A DNA stretch of 32,313 bases from Candidatus Caccousia avistercoris (GTDB taxonomy: Bacteria; Bacillota; Clostridia; Oscillospirales; Acutalibacteraceae). The stretch covers positions 1 through 32,313 of the forward strand of contig DVMK01000218.1 in assembly GCA_018715025.1 (NCBI GenBank), read 5' to 3'. Position 1 is the first letter of the stretch; the number at the start of each line of letters is the position of its first letter. Shown piece after piece: positions 8,263 through 16,930 of this stretch. The translations under genes were made by a program, and so were the position numbers. Below the pieces are notes generated by a model. The model was not told the origin of the DNA, ran no database searches, and was given only the letters and a program-made list of their open reading frames with translations.

Positions 8263-9363
8263 TTACTTTACCTTCACGTCGGCGGAGCACATGTCCAGCG
8301 TGGAGAAGGAAAGGCCGTCGTATTTCACCGGCAGGCCGGTCTTTTGGCTCTTGTAGGCGGCCAGGATGATCTTCATGCCCTTCATGCCCTCTTCGCCGCT
8401 CACCAGGGGCTTGCGCCCGGTGCGGACCGCGTCGATGTAGTCGGCGTACAGGGCGTTGTGGCCGCTGCCGTACACATCCTTGGGGTCAGCCCCGGCAAGC
8501 TTTTCCACCTCTGCATCCTGGGCGGCGGGGGCGGAAAAGTTCCAGGTCTGCATCCGGTTCACCGCCAGGCCGCCAATGACCACGGCGCCTGTCTCGCCAA
8601 AGATAGAGAGGGTTTCCTCCAGGTTTTTCGGGTAGGTGCAGGCGGTGCCCTCCACAATGCCGATGGCCCCGTTTTTGAAGCGGATCAGGATAGCGCCGAA
8701 GTCCTCCGCCTCAATGTCGCGGATATAGTTGCCCGTCATGGCCATGACGGTGTCGGGCTCGCCGCCCAGGCTCCACTGAAGCAGGTCGATGTCGTGGATG
8801 CACTGGTTCATGAGGGTGCCGCCGTCCTGGGCCCAGGTGCCCCGCCAGGGGGCCTGCTGGTAGTAGGGCATGGTGCGGTTCCACAGAATGCGGGCGGTGC
8901 CGTTCACCAGCTTGCCGAAGCGGCCGTCCTCCAGCGCCCGGTGAAGCTGCTGCACTGGGGGGTTGAACCGGTTCTGGTGGCACACGCCCACCGTGACACC
9001 CTCCTCCTCGGCCTGGGCCAGAATCTGCTCCGCATCGCCGGTGGAAAGAGCCATGGGCTTTTCAATGAGCACATGCTTGCCGCGGGCAATGCAGTACAGG
9101 GCGATTTCCGCATGGTAGCCGCTTTCAGTGGCAATGGCGCAGCAATCGACAGGCTGTTCCTCCAGCGCCTTCCTGTAGTCGGTGTACACCAGGGGCCGTT
9201 CCCCGGTAAGCTCCTCCAAATCCTGGGCCTTCTTTTCCGCCAGCTCACGCACCGGATCGCACACCACTGCCAGCCGGCAGGTGTCCCGGTTGGCAGCCGC
9301 GGCCGCCACATGGTTTTTGGAAATCCGGCCGCAGCCAATCAACATAAAACGGAGTTTCTCCAT
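8263..9363 (-). CDS. Gfo/Idh/MocA oxidoreductase, WbpB/WlbA-like (UDP-GlcNAcA 3-dehydrogenase)
   Basis: GCGRISKNHV nucleotide-binding start, HVLIEKPMAL, and CHQNRFNPPVQQLHRAL; position in the sugar operon. Confidence 0.85.
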   Translation of the reverse strand: MEKLRFMLIGCGRISKNHVAAAAANRDTCRLAVVCDPVRELAEKKAQDLEELTGERPLVYTDYRKALEEQPVDCCAIATESGYHAEIALYCIARGKHVLIEKPMALSTGDAEQILAQAEEEGVTVGVCHQNRFNPPVQQLHRALEDGRFGKLVNGTARILWNRTMPYYQQAPWRGTWAQDGGTLMNQCIHDIDLLQWSLGGEPDTVMAMTGNYIRDIEAEDFGAILIRFKNGAIGIVEGTACTYPKNLEETLSIFGETGAVVIGGLAVNRMQTWNFSAPAAQDAEVEKLAGADPKDVYGSGHNALYADYIDAVRTGRKPLVSGEEGMKGMKIILAAYKSQKTGLPVKYDGLSFSTLDMCSADVKVK

Positions 9364-9412
9364 TCTGATCCGCCTTTCCTCCCCGCCGGAGCGGGGGATT
9401 ATATTTTGTCAG

Positions 9413-9454
9413 AAAACCAGCGGAACTTCCCGGCTGAGAGGCTCCGCTGGTTTT
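9413..9454 (-). terminator. Intra-operon intrinsic terminator
   Basis: Perfect 12-bp stem AAAACCAGCGGA (9413-9424)/TCCGCTGGTTTT (9443-9454) between the dehydrogenase stop and the oxidoreductase start. Confidence 0.75.
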
Positions 9455-9462
9455 TGCATCAT

Positions 9463-10782
9463 TTACAGAAGCTCAATGTTGGAACGGTCTTTCACGTTCT
9501 TCATGGCGTTGCGGGTGTCGAACACTTCCTTGGAAAGCCGCTGGATGCGGTCGTAGTCAAAGCACTCGTGGGCGGTGCAGATGATGACGATGTCGGCCTC
9601 CTTCAGTATTTCGTCGGTGAGCTCCTTCTCGCCGGTGTGAACCTTCCCCTTGTGCTTGTACTCGGGGATGTAGGGATCGTAATAGGTGGTCTGGGCCCCC
9701 TGCTCCAGCAGGTGATCAATCACGTTGAGGGCCGGGCTTTCCCGGTAATCGTCAATGTCGTTTTTGTAGGCCACGCCCAGCACCAGCACCTTGGCCCCGT
9801 TCATGGCGATTCTGTTTTTATTCAGCACCTTCATGGCCCGGTCTACCACATACTCCGGCATGCCGGTGTTGATTTCGCCCGAGGTTTCGATGAGCCTGGT
9901 GTGGTAGTCGTACTCCCTGGCCTTCCAGGTGAGGTAGAAGGGATCCAGCGGGATGCAGTGGCCGCCCAGGCCGGGGCCCGGGTAGAAGGCCTGGAAGCCG
10001 TAGGGCTTTGTCTTGGCCGCGTCGATTACCTCCCACACATTGATGCCCATGCGGTTGCAGATGATGGCCATCTCATTGGCAAGGCCGATGTTGATATTCC
10101 GGTAGGTGTTTTCCAGCAGCTTCTCCATCTCGGCCACGGCGGGGGAAGAAACCTCGTACACGCCGCCTTCCAGCACATTGCGGTACAGGGCGGCCGCCAC
10201 CTGGGTGCAGTCCTCCCCTACGCCGCCCACCACCTTGGGGGTGTTCTTCGTCTTGTACTGCTTATTGCCGGGATCCACACGCTCCGGGGAGAAGGCCAGG
10301 AAAAAGTCCTCGCCGCATTTGAGGCCGCTCTTTTCCAGAATGGGCTTGAGCAGCTCCTCGGTGGTGCCCGGGTAGGTGGTGGATTCCAGCACCACCAGCA
10401 TGCCGGGGTGCACATGCTCCGCCACGCTTTCGGTAGAGCCCTTCACATAGCTGATGTCGGGCTGCTGGTACTTGTCCAGCGGGGTAGGCACGCAGATGGC
10501 TACCGCGTCCACATCCTTGATGAAATCGAAGTTGGAGGTGGCCCGCAGGTAGCCGGTGTCCACCATCTCCTTCAGGGTGTCGCCCACAATATCGCCAATG
10601 TAGTTGTGGCCGGCGTTCACCGAATCCACCTTTTTGGCCTGCACGTCAAAGCCGATGGTCTTGTAGCCGGCCTTGGCCATTTCCACCGCCAGGGGCAGGC
10701 CCACGTAGCCCAGGCCCACAATGCCCACCACGGCGGACTTGTCCTCAATTTTTTTCAGCAGCTCTGCTTTTACATTCGGCAT
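9463..10782 (-). CDS. wbpA: Nucleotide-sugar dehydrogenase (UDP-GlcNAc 6-dehydrogenase, WbpA family)
   Basis: MPNVKAELLKKIEDKSAVVGIVGLGYVGLPLAVEMAKAGYKTIGFDV..., GGHCIPLDPFYL active-site Cys motif. ATG at 10782 with an upstream purine-rich SD; the longer ORF start is not used. Confidence 0.93.
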   Translation of the reverse strand: MPNVKAELLKKIEDKSAVVGIVGLGYVGLPLAVEMAKAGYKTIGFDVQAKKVDSVNAGHNYIGDIVGDTLKEMVDTGYLRATSNFDFIKDVDAVAICVPTPLDKYQQPDISYVKGSTESVAEHVHPGMLVVLESTTYPGTTEELLKPILEKSGLKCGEDFFLAFSPERVDPGNKQYKTKNTPKVVGGVGEDCTQVAAALYRNVLEGGVYEVSSPAVAEMEKLLENTYRNINIGLANEMAIICNRMGINVWEVIDAAKTKPYGFQAFYPGPGLGGHCIPLDPFYLTWKAREYDYHTRLIETSGEINTGMPEYVVDRAMKVLNKNRIAMNGAKVLVLGVAYKNDIDDYRESPALNVIDHLLEQGAQTTYYDPYIPEYKHKGKVHTGEKELTDEILKEADIVIICTAHECFDYDRIQRLSKEVFDTRNAMKNVKDRSNIELL

Positions 10783-10836
10783 TTTCTTTCCCTCGTTTTC
10801 TTTCCTATTCTTTATTTCATTTGAACGCTTTATGAC

Positions 10837-10875
10837 AAAACCGGGCTGGGCGGAAGAAGGCCGCCCGCCGCCCGG
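10837..10875 (-). terminator. Probable weaker intra-operon terminator hairpin
   Basis: Minus strand CCGGGCGGCGGGCGG...CCGCCCAGCCCGG followed by TTTT, just after the aminotransferase stop at 10881. Imperfect stem. Confidence 0.45.
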
Positions 10876-10880
10876 CAGGG

Positions 10881-11999
10881 TTACCCGTTCAGAAGGGCGT
10901 CGTACACCTGGCCGATCTCTTCCTCTGTGATGTAGCCGTGCATGGGCAGGCTCAGCACCCGGCCGGCCAGGGACTCGCACACCGGCAGGTCGCCCCTGCG
11001 GTACCCGAAAGGCAGGTACACCTTCTGCAGATGCAGCGGGCAGGGGTAGTACACCATGGTGGGGATCCCCCTGGCCTTCAGCGCATCCTGCAAGCGCTCC
11101 CGCTCTTCCGGGCCGCCGGTGAGAATGGTGTAGTAGCCGAAGCTGGAATAATACCCCTCCGGCTCCTGCTGCAGCTGGAACCGGCCGGAAAGCCGTTCCG
11201 CATAGCGGGCGGCCGCCCAGCGGCGGTGCTCGTTTTCCTTCGGAAACGCGTGCAGCTTGGGCAGCAGAACAGCGGCCTGCAGGGTGTCGAGGCGGGCGTT
11301 CAGGCCGACGCGCACATTCTCATATTTGAAGGAGCCCTTGCCGTGCACGCGGATAGACTGCAGGGTGCGGCACATTTCTTCGTCGTCGGTAAACACCGCG
11401 CCGCCGTCCCCGTAGCAGCCCAGCGCCTTGGCGGGGAAAAAGCTGGTGGCGGAAACGTCCCCGAAGGAGCAGGCCTCCTGCTCCCCGATACGCCCGCCGA
11501 AGCCCTGGGCGCCGTCCTCCATAAGGAAGAGCCCCTCCCTTTGGCAAATAGCGGAAATGGCCGGGTAATCGGCAGGCAGGCCGAACAGGTCCACCGCAAC
11601 CACGCCCCTGGGCGACAGCTTCCCTTCCCGCTTTACCCTGGCAATCTGCTCTTCCAGGGAAGCGGGGGACATATTGAAGGTGGCCTCGTCAGAGTCCACG
11701 AAAACCGGGGTGGCCCCGCACAGGCTCACCACCTCGGCGGTGGCGTAGAAGGTGAAGGCGGGCACGAACACCGCGTCGCCGGGGCCTACCCCCATGGCCA
11801 TGAGGGGCATGCGCAGGGCGTCGGTGCCGTTGCTGGTGCTGACGCAGTACTTCCGCCCGGTAAATTGGCACAGCTCCTGTTCCAGCTGCTCCACCTGCGG
11901 GCCGGAAATAAAATGGCAGCCCTCGATTACCTGGGCGATGCCCTCGTCGATTTCCTTTTTCAAATGGCGGTATTGAGCCGCCAGATCATTAAATTCCAT
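10881..11999 (-). CDS. wbpE: DegT/DnrJ/EryC1/StrS aminotransferase (WbpE-like)
   Basis: MEFNDLAAQYRHLKKEIDEGIAQVIEGCHFISGPQVEQLE..., EDGAQGFGG, and SFFPAKALGCYGDGGAVFT (PLP lysine). Confidence 0.92.
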   Translation of the reverse strand: MEFNDLAAQYRHLKKEIDEGIAQVIEGCHFISGPQVEQLEQELCQFTGRKYCVSTSNGTDALRMPLMAMGVGPGDAVFVPAFTFYATAEVVSLCGATPVFVDSDEATFNMSPASLEEQIARVKREGKLSPRGVVAVDLFGLPADYPAISAICQREGLFLMEDGAQGFGGRIGEQEACSFGDVSATSFFPAKALGCYGDGGAVFTDDEEMCRTLQSIRVHGKGSFKYENVRVGLNARLDTLQAAVLLPKLHAFPKENEHRRWAAARYAERLSGRFQLQQEPEGYYSSFGYYTILTGGPEERERLQDALKARGIPTMVYYPCPLHLQKVYLPFGYRRGDLPVCESLAGRVLSLPMHGYITEEEIGQVYDALLNG

Positions 12000-12002
12000 G
12001 TG

Positions 12003-12650
12003 TTATGCCTTTCCTTTCTCCACAAGGCCCTGGGGGCCCTTTTCATATTGCCGCCCGCACTTGGGGCAGGCCAGATCCTCTGAAAGGGAGGCCCCGCACT
12101 CGCAGGCCCAGCCCCGCTGGCGGGCGGGGTTCCCCATCATTACGGCATGGTCGGGCACGTCGCGGGTGACGACGCTTCCCGCCGCAATGAAGGCGTTGCG
12201 CCCTATGCGGTGGCCGCACACAATGGTGGCGTTGGCGCCGATGCTGGCCCCCTCCCCCACCGGCGTGGGGGTGTAAAACTCGTGGCTGGCCTGGGGGTAT
12301 TTGCACCGGGGCCGCTGCACATTGGTGAACACCATGGAGGGGCCGCAGAACACGTAATCCCCCAGCTGAACGCCGTCGTACACGCTCACGTTATTCTGTA
12401 TTTTGCAGTGGCTGCCTATTTTCACCCCCGGGGCTACAAACACATTCTGCCCCAGGTTGCACCCTTCCCCAATCTCAGCGCCGGCGCTGATATGGCTGAA
12501 ATGCCAGACCCGGGTGCCTGCGCCGATCCTTGCGCCTTCGTCCACACAGGCGCTGGGGTGGACAAAATATCCTTTTTTCTCTTCCACTTCCCAGTCAAAT
12601 CCTTCCGGAATGGTTTTTCCTTTATTCTGCGCCGCTTCCCCGCCGGCCAT
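12003..12650 (-). CDS. wbpD: Left-handed beta-helix N-acetyltransferase (WbpD-like) with C-terminal Cys4 ribbon
   Basis: Hexapeptide repeats ([52 protein letters not shown]...), then [17 protein letters not shown] tail. Confidence 0.9.
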   Translation of the reverse strand: MAGGEAAQNKGKTIPEGFDWEVEEKKGYFVHPSACVDEGARIGAGTRVWHFSHISAGAEIGEGCNLGQNVFVAPGVKIGSHCKIQNNVSVYDGVQLGDYVFCGPSMVFTNVQRPRCKYPQASHEFYTPTPVGEGASIGANATIVCGHRIGRNAFIAAGSVVTRDVPDHAVMMGNPARQRGWACECGASLSEDLACPKCGRQYEKGPQGLVEKGKA

Positions 12651-12698
12651 GCGGGCAGAGGGGAAAATGGCGGAAAGAAAGGAATTATATACCGGTAT

Positions 12699-12727
12699 AT
12701 TATACCCCGGCAGGCCCCGCTAGTCAA
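12699..12727 (-). promoter_or_regulatory. Promoter of the minus-strand polysaccharide operon
   Basis: TTGACT (12722-12727), 17-nt spacer, TATAAT (12699-12704). Confidence 0.75.
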
Positions 12728-12759
12728 TAATTCCTGCGGAAATCCCGCCGGAATTGCGG

Positions 12760-12788
12760 TTGACATCCGCCTGCAATGGAGGTATGAT
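12760..12788 (+). promoter_or_regulatory. Divergent promoter for the plus-strand aminotransferase
   Basis: TTGACA (12760-12765), 17-nt spacer, TATGAT (12783-12788). Confidence 0.75.
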
Positions 12789-12956
12789 GAAACCTGGGCG
12801 GCGGCGCCTGTGGAAATTTCTGCCGCCGCCTGCATGAACGCTGTATGCAAGCCCCAGAATAACAGGGGGCGAAGCTTCAAAAGAAAGAAAGCCCGGCCCT
12901 TGCCCAGCGCATCGCTGCGCGCCGGGAAACGGCCGGGAAAAGCGAGGAATGGAGAA

Positions 12957-14132
12957 ATGAGCCAATTTGTCAAACGAGAGGATTTCATCCCCTACAACCT
13001 GCCGGACATTACCGAAGCGGAGGTAAACGAGGTGGTGGACACCCTGCGTTCCCGCTGGATCGCCAAGGGCCCCCGCACCTTAAAGTTTGAAAAGGAATTT
13101 GCAGAGTACTTGGGGGCCAAGCACGCGGTGGCCGTCAACTCCTGCACGGCCGCCCTGCATGTGGCCCTGCTCACCCAGGACATTGGGCCGGGGGACGAGG
13201 TCATTACCACGCCTATGACCTTTGCCTCCACCGCCAGCACCATTCTGCACTGCGGCGCGAGGCCTGTCTTTGCCGACATCGACTACGCCACCGGCTGCAT
13301 TGACCCGGCCCAGGTGGAAAAGAAAATTACGCCCCGCACCAGGGCCGTCGTGCCGGTGCATTACAGCGGCCAGGTGTGCGACCTGGACAAGATTTACGCC
13401 CTGGCCGACAAGTACGGCCTGTTTGTTTCTGAGGACGCCGCCCACGCCCTGTGGAGCCGCTACAAGGGCAGGCTCATCGGATGCGGGCTGAAGGGCGCCG
13501 CCAGCTACAGCTTCTACGCCACCAAAAACCTGACCACCGGCGACGGCGGCATGCTGGTGACCGACCGGGACGACGTCGCCGAGCGGGCCCGCATCCTGGT
13601 GGGCCAGGGCATGAGCCACAACGCCTGGAACCGGTACGCCAAGGGGGGCAGCTGGCACTACGACATTGTAGAGCCCGGCTACAAGTACAATATGTTTGAC
13701 CTGCAGGCCGCTTTGGGGCTGGTGCAGCTTTCCCGCCTGGAAGAGATGCAGGCCCGCCGCCTGGTGATTGCCAAGCGCTTCCAGGAGGAATTCAGCAAAA
13801 TAGACGCTCTGGACCCGCCCTTCGTGCCGGAGTACGCCACCCACTGCTGGCACCTGTATGTGCTGCGCATCCGGCCGGAGCTTCTCACCATAGATCGGGA
13901 TCAGTTTATTGTGGAGCTGAACGAGCGGAACGTGGGCACCAGCGTGCATTTCATCCCCACCCACACCATGACCGCCTACCGGAAGCTGGGCTGGAAGCCG
14001 GGCGACTTCCCCATGGCGGAAAAGCACTTCCAGCGGATTATCTCCCTGCCCCTGTACCCCTCCCTCACCGACGAGCAGACCGAGTATATCATCGCCGCCG
14101 TGCGGGACATTGTAGAGAAATACCACAAGTAA
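12957..14132 (+). CDS. DegT/DnrJ/EryC1/StrS aminotransferase (ArnB/PseC-like UDP-4-keto-sugar aminotransferase)
   Basis: MSQFVKREDFIPYNLPDITEAEVNEVVDTLRSRWIAKGPRTLKFEKEFAEYLG...; SFYATKNLTTGDGGML PLP lysine motif. The internal ATG at 12957 is preferred to the 12147 ORF start. Confidence 0.93.
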   Translation: MSQFVKREDFIPYNLPDITEAEVNEVVDTLRSRWIAKGPRTLKFEKEFAEYLGAKHAVAVNSCTAALHVALLTQDIGPGDEVITTPMTFASTASTILHCGARPVFADIDYATGCIDPAQVEKKITPRTRAVVPVHYSGQVCDLDKIYALADKYGLFVSEDAAHALWSRYKGRLIGCGLKGAASYSFYATKNLTTGDGGMLVTDRDDVAERARILVGQGMSHNAWNRYAKGGSWHYDIVEPGYKYNMFDLQAALGLVQLSRLEEMQARRLVIAKRFQEEFSKIDALDPPFVPEYATHCWHLYVLRIRPELLTIDRDQFIVELNERNVGTSVHFIPTHTMTAYRKLGWKPGDFPMAEKHFQRIISLPLYPSLTDEQTEYIIAAVRDIVEKYHK

Positions 14133-14193
14133 AAAAGTTTGGTGCGCCCGGCCGCCTTCTCCGGGCCTCTGCCCTGCGCACCGGCAGCAAAGG

Positions 14194-14222
14194 AACGGGC
14201 CTTTCTCTGGAAAGGCCCGTTT
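14194..14222 (+). terminator. Hairpin, probable weak terminator after the aminotransferase gene
   Basis: AACGGGCCTTTC-TCT-GGAAAGGCCCGTTT. No long U-run. Confidence 0.4.
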
Positions 14223-14249
14223 CGCAAAGAGGAAAGGAGGAAACCTCTC

Positions 14250-15032
14250 ATGGCATATTTGAAAGGTTCTATTTATTCCGAGGCCCTGCAAATGCGCTCC
14301 GGTTTGGTGATTGTCACGCCGAAAAACGTGGCGGATCTGCGGGAAAAGCCCCCGAAGGCGGTGTACCTGCTGCACGGCTTGTCTGACAACTGCGACGACT
14401 GGGCCCAGAACGCCCAGCTTCCCCTTCTGGCGGACGCCTACCGCCTTATTTTCCTGGTGCCTGAGGTACAGCGCAGCTTTTACACCGACATGGCCTACGG
14501 CCCCGCCTATTTCACCTACATCGCCGACGAGCTGCCCCAGCTGTGCCAATCCCTGCTGCCCCTTACCGGCAAGCGGGAGGACACCTACGTGATGGGCCTT
14601 TCCATGGGCGGGTACGGCGCGCTGAAATGCGCCCTCTCCCGGCCGGAGCGGTTTGCCGGCTGCGCCGCCTTTTCCGCCGCCTGTATTCTGGAGGACTGCG
14701 TGGAGTTCGCCCAGGGGCAGGTCATGCAGGAAATGCGTTCCGTATTCGGCCTGAACAGTGAGCTGCTTCCCCAGAACGACCTGCGGTTCCTGGCGAAGGA
14801 GTGCGAAAAGAAGCCCCAAAAGCCGGAAATTTTCATGACCTGCGGCACAGAGGATTTTATCCATGAGCAGAGCGTGAAATTCCGGGAATTTATGAAGGGA
14901 GTGGACATTCCCTTTACGTACCAGGAATGGCCCGGCGTACACGAGTGGTACCTGTGGAACAAATCCCTTCATCTGGCCTGCCGCCATTTCTTCCCCCGCG
15001 TCACACCGGAGGATTACTGCAACATTGTGTGA
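14250..15032 (+). CDS. Alpha/beta hydrolase, esterase D / tributyrin-esterase-like
   Basis: MAYLKGSIYSEALQMRSGLVIVTPKN...YLLHGLSDNCDDW, GLSMGGYGALKCAL nucleophile elbow; AAAGGAGG SD. Confidence 0.88.
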   Translation: MAYLKGSIYSEALQMRSGLVIVTPKNVADLREKPPKAVYLLHGLSDNCDDWAQNAQLPLLADAYRLIFLVPEVQRSFYTDMAYGPAYFTYIADELPQLCQSLLPLTGKREDTYVMGLSMGGYGALKCALSRPERFAGCAAFSAACILEDCVEFAQGQVMQEMRSVFGLNSELLPQNDLRFLAKECEKKPQKPEIFMTCGTEDFIHEQSVKFREFMKGVDIPFTYQEWPGVHEWYLWNKSLHLACRHFFPRVTPEDYCNIV

Positions 15033-15069
15033 GAATGTCAAAAAATCCCATGTTCCCCAAAGCAGAAAA

Positions 15070-15118
15070 GCCCGTGCCGGGAAGCCGCAGCAGCTTCCCG
15101 GCACGGGCTCTCTTTTTC
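15070..15118. terminator. Bidirectional terminator between convergent genes
   Basis: Perfect 16-bp stem GCCCGTGCCGGGAAGC/GCTTCCCGGCACGGGC followed by TCTCTTTTTC. Confidence 0.9.
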
Positions 15119-15144
15119 TATGTCAGGGCAGGGAACGATCCGTT

Positions 15145-16908
15145 TTACCCCTTTTCTGCCAGCCTTTCCGCCAGATCCTTCTCCGGGGTGACGTACACCG
15201 TATTGTAGGAGACGTAGATGACCATGCCGGGCTTGGCCCCGTTGGGCTTGCTCACGTTGCGCACCTGGGTGTAGTCCACCGGCACCTGGGAGGATTCCCG
15301 GCCGCGGCTGTGCCAGGCAGCCAGCAGGGCGGCCTCCCGCAGGGCCGTCTCGGTGGGGGCGCGGCCCTCTGTCACCAGAATGGTGTGGGAACCGGGGATG
15401 TTCTTGGTGTGGAACCAAACGTCGTTGTTGCTGGCCTGCTTCATGGTAAGCCTGTCGTTCTGCCGGTTGTTGCGGCCCACTAGGATGGGGAAGCCGTCGG
15501 AGGAACGGAATTTCAGGGGGGCCGCCGCTGCGGCCGGCTTCTGCCGGCCCCGGGGGGCGCGGACATAGCCCTGTTCCATCAGCTCCTGGCGGATCTCCGA
15601 CAGATCCCTCTCTGTTTCGGCCCGGCTCAATTCCTCAAAGACAGAATCCAGGTAGGCAAGCTCTTCCTCCGCATGGGCGATCTGTTCGGTGAGCTTTTCC
15701 TCTGCGGTGCGCGCCTTCCGGTATTCCTTAAAATACTTCTGGGCGTTCTGGGTGGGGGTCAGCAGGGGATCCATCGGAACGGAAACCCGCGGCATCCCCT
15801 CCTCATAGAAGTTTTCCACCTCTGCCGAGGCCTGCCCCTTTTCCAGCCGGTACAGGTTGGCGCTGATCAGCTCGCCGTACAGGCGAAGCTCCTCCCGCCG
15901 GGCGCACTGCTCCAGCTCTGCCCGCTGCTTGTTGATCTTGTTGGTAAGCCGTTCGGAGGTATTGGTGAGCAGGCGGAGCAGATCCTGAGAGCGCACCCGC
16001 ATTCGGTCCTGCCGGTCGCGCTCGTCGTAGAATGCGTCCAGAAGCTCCGAGAAGGAATCCTGCCGGCGGACAATGGCGGCAAGGCCGTACTGCTCTATGG
16101 GAAGATAGGTGAAGTCCAGGGGCTTGCCGTCCGGCTTTACCGCCATGTGGGGCGTGCCGGAGGCCTGCCGGATGGTGGTGAAGGTGCGGTCCAGGAAAAA
16201 GGCCAGCCGCAGCCAGTGCTCCTCGCTCATCTGGCCTACCTTCAGCTCGGCCCCATGGCCGGTCAGGTACGCCAGCTCCCGGGCGGCAATGGGGGAAAAG
16301 CCCTGCAGGGAATTCAGGATCGCCTTGTCCAGGGCTGTGCCCTCCGGGCAGGCACGGATCCGATCCCCCGCCTCTGCCGGGGAAGCCTCCAGGGCGCACA
16401 GCTTGTCCTGGGGCGGGGGCAGCTGGTAGGAAAGGCCCGGCAGCACCAGGCGCTCTGAGGACATGTCGGCGTCCACCCGCTTGAGGGCGTCGATGATTTT
16501 CCCCTTTTCATCCACAAAGACAATGTTGCTGTACCGGCCCATAATCTCTGCGTACAGGGAAAGGGTGATCCGGTCGCCCAGCTCGTTCACCGCGTCGAAG
16601 CAAAGGCGCAGGACGCGCTCCAGCCCCGGCTGCTCCACGGCGGCCAGGCGGGCCCCCTGCAGGCGCTTGCGCATAAGCATGCACAGCATGGGGGGCTGGG
16701 GCGGGTTTTCCGGAACAAAGCGGGTAAAGTGAATGCGGGCGCTGTTGGCCCGGGCGGAAATCAGCAGTTTAAAATGATCCGTGCGGGTGCGCAGCAGGAG
16801 GACCATCTCCTCCTTGTTGGGCTGGTAAATCTTTTCTACCCTGGCTTCCAGGGCGTTTTCCTCCAATTCCCGCCGGATATGGTGCAGGAACGCACCGTCA
16901 AGAGCCAT
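15145..16908 (-). CDS. rqcH: NFACT family protein (RqcH / fibronectin-binding-like)
   Basis: MALDGAFLHHIRRELEENALEARVEKIYQPNKEEMVLLLRTR..., NDVWFHTKNIPGSHTILVTEGRAPTETALREAA...VDYTQVRNVSKPNGAKPGMVIYVSYNTVYVTPE (NFACT-R). Confidence 0.94.
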   Translation of the reverse strand: MALDGAFLHHIRRELEENALEARVEKIYQPNKEEMVLLLRTRTDHFKLLISARANSARIHFTRFVPENPPQPPMLCMLMRKRLQGARLAAVEQPGLERVLRLCFDAVNELGDRITLSLYAEIMGRYSNIVFVDEKGKIIDALKRVDADMSSERLVLPGLSYQLPPPQDKLCALEASPAEAGDRIRACPEGTALDKAILNSLQGFSPIAARELAYLTGHGAELKVGQMSEEHWLRLAFFLDRTFTTIRQASGTPHMAVKPDGKPLDFTYLPIEQYGLAAIVRRQDSFSELLDAFYDERDRQDRMRVRSQDLLRLLTNTSERLTNKINKQRAELEQCARREELRLYGELISANLYRLEKGQASAEVENFYEEGMPRVSVPMDPLLTPTQNAQKYFKEYRKARTAEEKLTEQIAHAEEELAYLDSVFEELSRAETERDLSEIRQELMEQGYVRAPRGRQKPAAAAAPLKFRSSDGFPILVGRNNRQNDRLTMKQASNNDVWFHTKNIPGSHTILVTEGRAPTETALREAALLAAWHSRGRESSQVPVDYTQVRNVSKPNGAKPGMVIYVSYNTVYVTPEKDLAERLAEKG

Positions 16909-16930
16909 GGGAAACACTCCGTTTCATCAA

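Noticed and set aside
6874-10824. 1316-codon plus-strand ORF antisense to the sugar operon
   Set aside because: Shadow ORF: it lies opposite well-supported minus-strand genes (epimerase, oxidoreductase, dehydrogenase). The translation is low-complexity H/G/V/A/Q-rich without domains, as expected when high GC3 removes antisense stops.
13080-15104. 674-codon minus-strand ORF opposite the aminotransferase and esterase
   Set aside because: Antisense shadow ORF spanning two clear genes and their intergenic hairpins.
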